Shown here in pieces: positions 41,711-48,627 of a stretch of DNA of 64,000 nt. Source of the DNA: Mucilaginibacter mali (lineage in GTDB: Bacteria > Bacteroidota > Bacteroidia > Sphingobacteriales > Sphingobacteriaceae). The stretch covers positions 3,038,001 through 3,102,000 of the forward strand of contig NZ_CP054139.1 of the NCBI RefSeq assembly GCF_013283875.1. The letters are read 5' to 3'. Position numbers and translations under genes: made by a program. Under the pieces are notes generated by a model. That model did no database searches. It saw nothing but the letters and a program-made list of their open reading frames with translations, and had not been told where the DNA came from. Numbering within the stretch: position 1 is the first letter of the stretch; each line of letters opens with the position of its first letter.

Positions 41711-42343
41711 TTAAACTAAATTCAGTGTTTGATCCTGCACCAGTAACTCCGTCGCCGCTGGCAGTTCATCGTGATCCAACGGCTGATGCGATGTTAGCAG
41801 GAAACTGGTGCCCTGTTGGGTGTGGCGTTCGGCCATCCAAGTGTATAATATCTTTAGCGATGCTACATCAATAGTGATCAGCGGCTCATCCAGCAAGATC
41901 ACATCTGGCCGACCTAAAAATGCCAGTAAAAGCGATAGCTTCTTCAACATACCGCTGGAGTAACTGCCAACCGGCCTGTCGACGTAACCTGTCATGTACA
42001 TGCTTTCTATCAGTTGCTGCGCTTGCCCGGCTGGTGCGCCCTTGGCATCGGCAAAAAGACTGATCATTTCCATACCGGTCAAAAATTCGGGGAACAGCGG
42101 TTCGGCCTCAGCAAAGTTAACCAGTTTGCGATAAGCCACAGGTTGTTTGGTAATGCTGATGTTGTCGTTCAATATGATATCGCCTTGAAACGATAATATC
42201 CCCGCTATCGATTTCAGCAGCGTACTTTTGCCCGAACCATTGACACCCTTTATCCAGTAAATGCCCGGCTGTATGCTTAGGTCATCTATCTTTAGCGCCG
42301 GGAAGTTGCCGTATCTTTTTTCGAATTTTTGGAAGTGGAGCAT
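41711..42343 (-). CDS. ABC transporter ATP-binding protein
   Basis: A 210-residue ABC ATPase. Walker A is GVNGSGKST (33-41), the Q-loop region follows at FAEAEPLFPEF, the signature is YSSGMLKKLS (about 118-127), Walker B is VILLDEP, and the H-loop is LLTSHQ. The compact size suits the CcmA/ABC-2 exporter type. It energises the membrane protein encoded downstream on the same strand. No substrate-binding protein is nearby, which supports export. Confidence 0.92.
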   Translation of the reverse strand: MLHFQKFEKRYGNFPALKIDDLSIQPGIYWIKGVNGSGKSTLLKSIAGILSFQGDIILNDNISITKQPVAYRKLVNFAEAEPLFPEFLTGMEMISLFADAKGAPAGQAQQLIESMYMTGYVDRPVGSYSSGMLKKLSLLLAFLGRPDVILLDEPLITIDVASLKILYTWMAERHTQQGTSFLLTSHQPLDHDELPAATELLVQDQTLNLV

Positions 42344-42360
42344 TCTATTTTAAGTACCGG

Positions 42361-42585
42361 TCAGATTTCTTTCAATTTAAGCCAGATCTCGTACCATTGT
42401 GTTTTCCGCTTATTAATTTTTAACAGTAAGGTTCTCATTTCTGTCGATATCAAATACACCTGGTCGTTGTCGATATCCAGCTTAAAACCTCGTCTATACA
42501 ATATCTCATCACAGAATTGTTCATAATGCCCCTCGCGTGTTTTCGACCACTCTGCCGTACTGCGGGATGAACGTACTTTCGTCAT
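42361..42585 (-). CDS. Small basic protein, unknown
   Basis: A 74-residue frame between the ABC ATPase gene and the D-Ala-D-Ala ligase gene, same strand, with gaps of 17 and 19 bases, so it fits well as an operon member. The product is charged (RSTAEWSKTREGHYEQFCDEIL, RRGFKLDIDNDQVYLI) and predicted alpha/beta, without signal or membrane segment. No family is recognised. A 65-residue frame on the opposite strand overlaps it and is less plausible because of its poor codon use and lack of context. Confidence 0.5.
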   Translation of the reverse strand: MTKVRSSRSTAEWSKTREGHYEQFCDEILYRRGFKLDIDNDQVYLISTEMRTLLLKINKRKTQWYEIWLKLKEI

Positions 42586-42604
42586 TAGATCAGTAAATAA
42601 GATA

Positions 42605-43597
42605 TTACCCTTTCGTCGACCCCTCTATCAGCATCCCGTAAAACTCGCCCACATTCATACCCATAGCCCGCACCTGCTGCGGTATCAAACTGGCTGCCGA
42701 TTGGCCGGGCGTAGTGTTTACTTCGATAAAGTAGAAATTATTGGTATTTTCCTGTAAAATAAAGTCGATACGCACCATGCCTTTGCAATTCAGGCGCAGG
42801 TAAACTTCGGTCACTATCTGGGCTATCTCGGCATTCTTTTCGGGCGACAGATCGGCTGGGGTAACCTCTTTGGTGATGCCATCGGTATATTTAGCCTCGT
42901 AGTCAAAAAATTCTTTACTGGTAATGATCTCGGTAGCTGGCAATACGGTCAAATGGCCGTTCAGGCGGGCAATGCCTATGCTAAACTCGCGGCCTTTTAT
43001 AAATTCTTCTACCAGCACCTGGCTATCTTCGTGAAAGGCTTTTTCCAAAGCTTCGGGCAGCGCGGCAACATTGTGCACCTTGCTCATGCCCACACTGCTG
43101 CCGCCGTTATTAGGTTTAATAAACAAGGGGAATTGCAGGGCATTGGCAATTACGGCTATCTCGTGCACATCCCTATCAAACAACTGCATAGATTTAGCCG
43201 TGTACAGGTTGTGGATGCTATGGATAAGAGCTTTGGTATAAGCCTTATTCATGGTAATGGCCGATGTAGTGGCATCGCAGGTATTATAGGGCACGCCCAT
43301 CATATCAAGGTAGCCCTGTAGTTTACCATCCTCGCCCGGGGTGCCGTGCACGGTGATAAAGGCCGCGTCGAATTTTATCTTCTGTCCGTTCAGCGTAAGG
43401 CTGAAATCGTTTTTATCAACCGAAACTTGGTTACCGGTTTCATCTTCATAAAACCAATCGTCGCGACCTATCAGGATGGTGTATACCGTGTATTTTGCCT
43501 GATCAAGATTGGCCTTAATATTTTTAGCGCTGTTAAGCGATACCTCGTATTCGCCGCTGAAGCCACCTGCCATTAATGCTATTTGCTTTGTTGCCAT
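42605..43597 (-). CDS. ddl: D-alanine--D-alanine ligase
   Basis: A 330-residue ATP-grasp ligase that makes D-Ala-D-Ala for peptidoglycan. The N-terminal motif ALMAGGFSGEYEVSLNSA holds the catalytic Glu and Ser. VHGTPGEDGKLQGYLDMMGVPY, KPNNGGSSVGMSKV (the ATP-grasp loop), RIDFILQE and FIEVNTTPGQSAASLIPQQ complete the family set. The length is normal. It is divergent from the PASTA-protein gene across a 152-base gap mostly taken by an inverted repeat, and heads a minus-strand run with the small protein and the ABC exporter. Confidence 0.96.
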   Translation of the reverse strand: MATKQIALMAGGFSGEYEVSLNSAKNIKANLDQAKYTVYTILIGRDDWFYEDETGNQVSVDKNDFSLTLNGQKIKFDAAFITVHGTPGEDGKLQGYLDMMGVPYNTCDATTSAITMNKAYTKALIHSIHNLYTAKSMQLFDRDVHEIAVIANALQFPLFIKPNNGGSSVGMSKVHNVAALPEALEKAFHEDSQVLVEEFIKGREFSIGIARLNGHLTVLPATEIITSKEFFDYEAKYTDGITKEVTPADLSPEKNAEIAQIVTEVYLRLNCKGMVRIDFILQENTNNFYFIEVNTTPGQSAASLIPQQVRAMGMNVGEFYGMLIEGSTKG

Positions 43598-43617
43598 AGT
43601 GCCAAAGATAGGAGAAA

Positions 43618-43709
43618 GTCAGAAAGTCCGGAAGACGGAAAGTCCGAAAGTAAGAAAAGTATTTGTACAACTATCTCTTTCGGACTTTCCGTCTTCCGGA
43701 CTTCCCGAC
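43618..43709. repeat. Long inverted repeat in the ddl / PASTA divergent promoter region
   Basis: The left arm 43618-43650 (GTC, AGAAAGTCCGGAAGACGG, AAAGTCCGAAAG) is nearly the perfect inverse of 43677-43709. Each arm contains two AGTCCG units. A TATGTTTG -7 box for the PASTA gene lies just outside at 43726-43733. The structure would form a 30-base-pair stem in either RNA, or a cruciform between the two promoters. Confidence 0.8.
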
Positions 43710-43749
43710 TAACAAAATTTTTCCCTATGTTTGATTTCCAAATATCAAC

Positions 43750-44541
43750 ATGAGCAAAGTCTGGGCATACTTAAAAACAAAATATTTTCTCCGGAATTTC
43801 TTCGGTGCCATAGGTGTAGTGATCGCCGTGGTGCTGATCGCTTTTTTTAGCCTGGGGGTATACACCAAGCATGGCACCGGCATACCTGTACCACAACTGG
43901 TTGGTTTAAAAATTGAAAAAGCCACCGCCTTGCTGGATGAGCAGGGTTTTGAATACAAGATAGATTCGGTTTATATTTTAGATAAAGCCCCGGGCACGGT
44001 TACAGTGCAGGACCCTGACGCCGGCACAAATGTAAAAGAAGGCCGTGTGATATACCTTACCGTTGTTACCCGCCTGGCGCCCAACGTAGTACTGCCCGAT
44101 CTGCACGATGTTACTTACCTTGAGGCGGTGGCTGCCCTTTCAAATTATGGTTTAAAGGTGGGTGATACCACCTACGCGGCTGATATTGCCCGTAACAAGG
44201 TATTACAGATCAAATTCAGCGGGCAGGTGCTTAAGGCAGGCGACAAGGTCCCCAAGGGATCGGTAGTTGACCTGGTGCTGGGCAATGGCGCGGGTGCCAG
44301 CGAGGTAGAGGTACCCGATGTAGTTAACCAGGACCTTGACGCAGCACGTGTGGCCATCATCGGTGGCAATCTTACCGTGGGTACTATTACCTACCAGGGC
44401 GCTATTACCGATTCGGCAAATTTGGTGGTTACACAGCAGTTCCCGGCCAAAACAGATTCGACAAGCAAAGTGAGCCTTGGCACGCGCATTAACCTAACCG
44501 TTACACAGGCTAAAAAGAATGAGCAGCAACCGCCACATTGA
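43750..44541 (+). CDS. PASTA domain membrane protein
   Basis: A 263-residue protein with one N-terminal membrane helix (about 17-38: FGAIGVVIAVVLIAFFSLGVY) and three extracytoplasmic PASTA domains (about 45-110, 113-178 and 183-256). Each starts with a V/P-x-L/V motif such as VPQLVGLKIEKATALLDEQG, VLPDLHDVTYLEAVAAL or VPDVVNQDLDAARVAI. PASTA modules bind peptidoglycan stem peptides or beta-lactams. There is no kinase or transpeptidase domain, so this is a stand-alone wall sensor or scaffold. It overlaps the rhodanese gene by 23 bases and lies in a run with MltG. Confidence 0.9.
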   Translation: MSKVWAYLKTKYFLRNFFGAIGVVIAVVLIAFFSLGVYTKHGTGIPVPQLVGLKIEKATALLDEQGFEYKIDSVYILDKAPGTVTVQDPDAGTNVKEGRVIYLTVVTRLAPNVVLPDLHDVTYLEAVAALSNYGLKVGDTTYAADIARNKVLQIKFSGQVLKAGDKVPKGSVVDLVLGNGAGASEVEVPDVVNQDLDAARVAIIGGNLTVGTITYQGAITDSANLVVTQQFPAKTDSTSKVSLGTRINLTVTQAKKNEQQPPH

Positions 44542-44827
44542 CGCAAGGGAAATGGCCGAACGCATAAAAAGCGGACTGCCCATAAATGTACTGGATGTGC
44601 GCGAGGCAATGGAGTATCATACGTTTAACATCGGCGGTACAAATATCCCGTTGGGTAAACTGCCTGATATGTTGCCGCTTGAAGAATGGGATAGCGATGA
44701 TGAGATCATCGTACTATGTAAAATGGGCCTGCGAAGCAAAACGGCTGTAACTATTTTGCAGCAAAATGGTTATACCAATGCCCGTAATTTAACCGGGGGA
44801 CTGATAGCCCTCCAAAAACTGAAGTAA
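44519..44827 (+). CDS. Single-domain rhodanese
   Basis: A 102-residue rhodanese-fold protein (GlpE/PspE-like size). The active-site loop is LCKMGLRSKTAV with Cys67, followed by TNARNLTGGLIAL. It probably carries persulfide sulfur in the cytoplasm; no partner is evident. Its ATG lies within the 3' end of the PASTA gene, in another frame, so the two are translationally coupled despite unrelated roles. Confidence 0.9.
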   Translation: MSSNRHIDAREMAERIKSGLPINVLDVREAMEYHTFNIGGTNIPLGKLPDMLPLEEWDSDDEIIVLCKMGLRSKTAVTILQQNGYTNARNLTGGLIALQKLK

Positions 44828-44852
44828 ACAATACCCTGTTAGCAAATAGATC

Positions 44853-45908
44853 ATGGCTCCTGAAAAACAAGCATCAACCGGAAGTTTTAGAAAATTCATC
44901 ATCGCGCTGGTGGTTATTATTGTACTGGCGCTGGCCGGTACCGGCATATTTTATTACCTGCGCCTTTTTGGCCCCAATGTTACCGCCAGTCAGCAATATT
45001 TATACATCCACACCGGCGCTACCTATACCGATGTTTACGATACCATCCAAGCTAAAGGTATAGTAAAGGATACCACCACCTTTAACTGGGCCGCGCACAA
45101 TATGAAGTATGTGGGCAAGGTAAAACCTGGCCGCTACCGCTTAAAGGAGGGTATGAGTAACCGTACGCTGATCCGCATGCTGCAATTGGGTAACCAGGAC
45201 CCGGTAACGGTTAACTTCCATAATATCCGTTTGAAGGAGCAATTCGCGGGCTTTATGGGCCACAAACTCGAGTCGGATTCGTTGAGCATTATCCGTTTGT
45301 TAGATTCGGCCGATTATGTGAAGCAATTTGGCTTTACTACCGATAACGTTTATGTAATGATAATGCCAGACAGCTACCAAATCTACTGGAATACATCGCC
45401 CGAAAAACTCTTCGACCGGATGTACAAGCACTACCAAACCTTTTGGACGCCGGAGCGCAAGCAAAAGGCTGCGGATATAGGCCTTACTCCTATCCAGGTA
45501 TCTATCCTTGCATCGATAGTTGACGGCGAGGCTGTGTACGACGAGGAAATGCCGACCATTGCCGGCCTGTACCTTAACCGCCTGCATAAAGGCATGCACC
45601 TGGAAGCCGACCCTACACTGATCTTCGCCGCGCACGATTTTACCATCCGCCGGGTGTTGAACAAGCATAAGCTGATCAACTCGCCCTATAACACTTATAT
45701 GTATGCCGGCCTGCCGCCGGGACCTATCATGATGCCATCTGTAAACGCGGTTAAAGCGGTGCTGAACTATAAAAAAACCGACTACATTTATATGGTAGCC
45801 AAGGACGATTTCAGCAACCACCACAATTTTGCTGTTACCATGTCCGAACATTTGATTAACGCTAAGAAATTCCAGGATGCGCTGGATAAGCGCAACATCA
45901 AGAAGTAA
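44853..45908 (+). CDS. mltG: Endolytic transglycosylase MltG
   Basis: A 351-residue YceG-like enzyme that cleaves nascent glycan strands and sets their length. One N-terminal membrane helix (about 16-36) anchors it. A LysM-like region follows, then the catalytic core with MIMPDSYQIYW, ILASIVDGEAVYDEEMPTIAG (catalytic Glu region), LYLNRLHKGMHLEADPTLIFA, and NTYMYAGLPPGPIMMPS near the end. The IVDGEA sequence departs from the common IVEKET but keeps the central Glu. It shares a stop/start overlap (TAATG) with the thioesterase gene behind it. Confidence 0.94.
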   Translation: MAPEKQASTGSFRKFIIALVVIIVLALAGTGIFYYLRLFGPNVTASQQYLYIHTGATYTDVYDTIQAKGIVKDTTTFNWAAHNMKYVGKVKPGRYRLKEGMSNRTLIRMLQLGNQDPVTVNFHNIRLKEQFAGFMGHKLESDSLSIIRLLDSADYVKQFGFTTDNVYVMIMPDSYQIYWNTSPEKLFDRMYKHYQTFWTPERKQKAADIGLTPIQVSILASIVDGEAVYDEEMPTIAGLYLNRLHKGMHLEADPTLIFAAHDFTIRRVLNKHKLINSPYNTYMYAGLPPGPIMMPSVNAVKAVLNYKKTDYIYMVAKDDFSNHHNFAVTMSEHLINAKKFQDALDKRNIKK

Positions 45909-46315
45909 TGTTTGAACACACCACCAAAGTGCGCGTTCGCTATGGCGAGACCGACCAGATGGGCTATATGTATTACGGAAACTACGCCGAGTTTTTTGAA
46001 GTTGGTCGCGTTGAGATGCTGCGCAGCCAGGGCATGACCTACCGCGGCATGGAAGAAGCCGGCGTGATGATGCCTGTGCTAGAGATGAAGTGCAAATACA
46101 TTAAGCCAGCCCGCTACGACGAGGAGATCCGCATCAGGGTGATTATGGATAAGATGCCGGGGGTGAAGATCCACTTTCGCTATGAATTGTTTAATGAGCA
46201 GGATGAACTGATACACCAGGCCGAAACGCTGCTGGCCTTCATTAATATGAAAACCAATCGCCCCTGCCTGCCCTCGCAGGAATTTATTGATAAAATGAAG
46301 CCGTTTTTTCAGTAA
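45908..46315 (+). CDS. ybgC: YbgC-type acyl-CoA thioesterase
   Basis: A 135-residue hot-dog thioesterase. VRVRYGETDQMGYMYYGNYAEFFEVGR (start at residue 7) holds the catalytic Asp in the family D-x-M-G-x-x-Y-x-x-x-Y pattern, and VMMPVLEMKCKYIKPARYDEEI is the next signature. Members act on short-chain or acyl-ACP thioesters and are often linked to envelope genes such as tol-pal. The ATG overlaps the mltG stop by one base, so translation is coupled. Confidence 0.9.
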   Translation: MFEHTTKVRVRYGETDQMGYMYYGNYAEFFEVGRVEMLRSQGMTYRGMEEAGVMMPVLEMKCKYIKPARYDEEIRIRVIMDKMPGVKIHFRYELFNEQDELIHQAETLLAFINMKTNRPCLPSQEFIDKMKPFFQ

Positions 46316-46325
46316 GTTTGGGTAA

Positions 46326-47306
46326 ATGGAATGGTTGCACCGCTTTTTATCACGGTTTAGGTTTTACCAGTATTTTTTAGACTGGACCAAGGTGATCATC
46401 CTGCCCGGTTTTCGCCCTTTGCCGTTGTATACGGTAGCCTCCTTCTTTTTTAAAGAGATCAAACAGGATTCGCTGGTGAACAGGGCCTCATCGCTGGCTT
46501 ATAGCTTTATGCTGGCCACCTTTCCGGTTATCATTTTCCTATTTACGCTGATACCTTATATTCCACTCAAGGATTTTCAGCCCCAATTGTTGGATATTAT
46601 AAAGACCGTTCTGCCACACAACGCCTACCTGGCATTAGATACCACTATAAATGATATTGTAAAGCACCAAAACGCGGGCTTGTTATCATTCGGTTTTCTT
46701 TCGGCAATGATATTTGCCACCAACGGCGTCGCCAAATTGATGAAGGCTTTTAATAAGTCCTTTTTAGTGGAAGAGACCCGAACCTGGCTTAAAAGACGCT
46801 GGATAGCCCTGGTGCTCACTATCTTTATTGCCTTCACTTTGTTCATCGCCATCATGATCCTCATCATAAGCAGCATCATTATCAGCTTTATGAAAAGCCA
46901 GTTTTATGAGTCAAGTTCGATATGGCCAATAGTGATCGCGTTTGCACGCTGGATAATTGTGATCGCATTGTTCTTTGTCACTATCGCCATACTTTACCGT
47001 TATGGTCCGGCCAATAAACGTAAATGGAAGTTCATAAGTCCTGGGGCTATTTTGGCTACAGGTTTGGCCGTGCTTACCTCTATGGGCTTCTCTTTTTACA
47101 TTAATAATTTCTCATCATACAACAAGGTATACGGGTCTATAGGTACCCTCATTGTGGTAATGTTATGGTTATATTTAAACTCCCTAATTATCCTCATTGG
47201 CTTCGAATTAAACGCCAGTATCGACCTTTCCAAGCGCACCGTTAAAATCTCAAAACCGCGTTTTAACACGTTCCGCACCCCTAAAACCGGCAAAGGCACA
47301 TCTTAA
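46326..47306 (+). CDS. YihY/BrkB family membrane protein
   Basis: A 326-residue protein with about six membrane helices. Family marks are DSLVNRASSLAYSFMLATFPVIIFL near residues 44-68, FATNGVAKLMKAFNKSF, RWIALVLTIFIAFTLF, YRYGPANKRKWKFISPGAILAT and YGSIGTLIVVMLWLYLNSLIILIGFELNA. The biochemical role of YihY/BrkB proteins is not settled; they are not ribonucleases as once labelled. It is the last gene of the run from the PASTA gene, 10 bases after the thioesterase stop. Confidence 0.92.
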   Translation: MEWLHRFLSRFRFYQYFLDWTKVIILPGFRPLPLYTVASFFFKEIKQDSLVNRASSLAYSFMLATFPVIIFLFTLIPYIPLKDFQPQLLDIIKTVLPHNAYLALDTTINDIVKHQNAGLLSFGFLSAMIFATNGVAKLMKAFNKSFLVEETRTWLKRRWIALVLTIFIAFTLFIAIMILIISSIIISFMKSQFYESSSIWPIVIAFARWIIVIALFFVTIAILYRYGPANKRKWKFISPGAILATGLAVLTSMGFSFYINNFSSYNKVYGSIGTLIVVMLWLYLNSLIILIGFELNASIDLSKRTVKISKPRFNTFRTPKTGKGTS

Positions 47307-47367
47307 TAAACTGATTAAGAATAGCTTACCGATACATTAAAATAATATTAAAAAATTGAAAATCAAA

Positions 47368-47398
47368 TTTGCCAATTCGCCCCGGATTTGTACTTTTG
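47368..47398 (+). promoter_or_regulatory. Canonical Bacteroidota promoter of tRNA-Ser
   Basis: TTTG at 47368-47371, exactly 19 bases of spacer, then TACTTTTG at 47391-47398, a perfect match to TTTG-N19-TAnnTTTG. The tRNA begins six bases after the last G of the -7 box. Confidence 0.88.
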
Positions 47399-47403
47399 TC
47401 CCC

Positions 47404-47490
47404 GGAGAGCTGGCAGAGTGGTCGATTGCGGCAGTCTTGAAAACTGTTGAACTGTGAAAGGTTCCTGGGGTTCGAATCCCTAGCTCTCCG
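47404..47490 (+). tRNA. tRNA-Ser (UGA anticodon)
   Basis: The acceptor stem GGAGAGC (47404-47410) pairs with GCTCTCC (47483-47489), with G as the discriminator base. The anticodon loop CTTGAAA gives TGA at 47438-47440. A long variable arm follows, as expected for serine, and the T-arm is GGGGTTCGAATCCC. CCA is not encoded. Confidence 0.96.
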
Positions 47491-47495
47491 CTTTA

Positions 47496-47528
47496 GGAAA
47501 TGGTCGATTTTGACCATTTCCTTTTTTT
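47496..47528 (+). terminator. Intrinsic terminator of tRNA-Ser
   Basis: A perfect ten-base stem GGAAATGGTC/GACCATTTCC (47496-47505 and 47512-47521) is followed by seven T residues, starting six bases after the tRNA. Confidence 0.88.
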
Positions 47529-47673
47529 ATGCAATTCAGTTTTTGATTGACAATATCTTATAGGCTCCTTTTAGGATCAGAAATAGTAAGGAAGATAAAT
47601 TCGATTTCAAAGCTCCCGCGTATGTAACAGTATCTTTTCTATCATTTCTCCATTGTTTCCTATAGTTTGAGCC

Positions 47674-48303
47674 CTATTGAAGGTTTAATAATACATGCAA
47701 ACATTCATCAGGCAGCCAATCCCTCATGGCAATCATTATAAATGGCATTAGATCGCATTCATTTGTTCGCTTCCTATTATAAAACTCATCAATTTCCCAT
47801 AAAAATTTCTCCACTACATCAACAGTCGATTTAAACCGGACCATACAGAAACGGTCATCTACATAGCCAATTGTCGCTTTGTAGTTTTGCACGGTCCTAA
47901 GCACCGGGGCTGTCATCGCATTTTTGGGCAGCAGGTAATTCGTTGCTAACAAAACCGAATCCGGTTGTTTTTCGGTAATTAATATATTCCGTATCCCATC
48001 GATCCTTTTAAATTTCCGCATCATTAAGGATAATCGTTGTAAGGTTAAATTACATTCGAAGGATAGATATACAAGGCTTTCATTTTTAACCAATAGCAAC
48101 TTATACTGCAATGCCGAACCGGTCAACTTGTTAACTATGCGGGCAGTTTCACTTAAACTAATTTTTTCTACCTCAACATACAGCGAGATATTAAATTCGG
48201 TAAAAGGTATTTTCTTAAAAAAGGATTTAAATAGCATCTTAAACATATCCGATCTTTGATAAAAGCCGACAATTCGATGAGCTCGGCTATTACATTTACA
48301 CAT
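47674..48303 (-). CDS. Hypothetical protein, about 190-209 residues
   Basis: I do not recognise the family. The product is a soluble alpha/beta protein with several basic patches (LMMRKFKRIDGIRNILI, FYNRKRTNECD) and no signal peptide. The first 19 residues contain CKCNSRAHR and look unlike a protein start, so the ATG at 48246 (MFKMLFKSFFKK) may be the real one. Codon use is more AT-rich than in most neighbours, which hints at recent acquisition or low expression. It stands alone between the tRNA and the M16 peptidase, downstream of a terminator-like hairpin at 48391. The upstream 48304-48627 gap holds only that hairpin. Confidence 0.6.
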   Translation of the reverse strand: MCKCNSRAHRIVGFYQRSDMFKMLFKSFFKKIPFTEFNISLYVEVEKISLSETARIVNKLTGSALQYKLLLVKNESLVYLSFECNLTLQRLSLMMRKFKRIDGIRNILITEKQPDSVLLATNYLLPKNAMTAPVLRTVQNYKATIGYVDDRFCMVRFKSTVDVVEKFLWEIDEFYNRKRTNECDLMPFIMIAMRDWLPDECLHVLLNLQ

Positions 48304-48390
48304 TTAAGTTGGCATGACATATCTTCATCTTTCGTCTTAGATACAAATAATTAAATTATTCACTTAGATACGGCGATGGTATGGAGTTTA

Positions 48391-48420
48391 AAAACACCCC
48401 CGCTTCAAGGGGTGTTTTTC
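48391..48420. terminator. Two-way terminator hairpin
   Basis: AAAACACCCC (48391-48400) pairs with GGGGTGTTTT (48409-48418), with A-rich and T-rich flanks on both sides, so it can work in either direction. It lies about 210 bases past the M16 peptidase stop and about 90 bases before the start of the hypothetical gene, and most likely ends the long SusCD-TlpA-M16 transcript. Confidence 0.75.
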
Positions 48421-48627
48421 ACTTATTAACAAACTATTACTGACCTCATGAAAAACTCCAATTTTTCATGAGCAAAATGAAAAAAGAACGATGAAGACTT
48501 TAACTTGACGACCTATTCAGGCCGGCAAAACACAAATTTATAATTGCGATAGTACTTGCATTTGAATACATTGGTACATAAATTATTATAATTAGCCGCA
48601 CGGAATGACAAGCATTCCAACGGGGTT

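Noticed and set aside
45300..45851. 183-codon minus-strand frame opposite mltG
   Set aside because: It lies wholly antisense to a confidently identified gene; the His/Val-rich composition is that of an antisense shadow.
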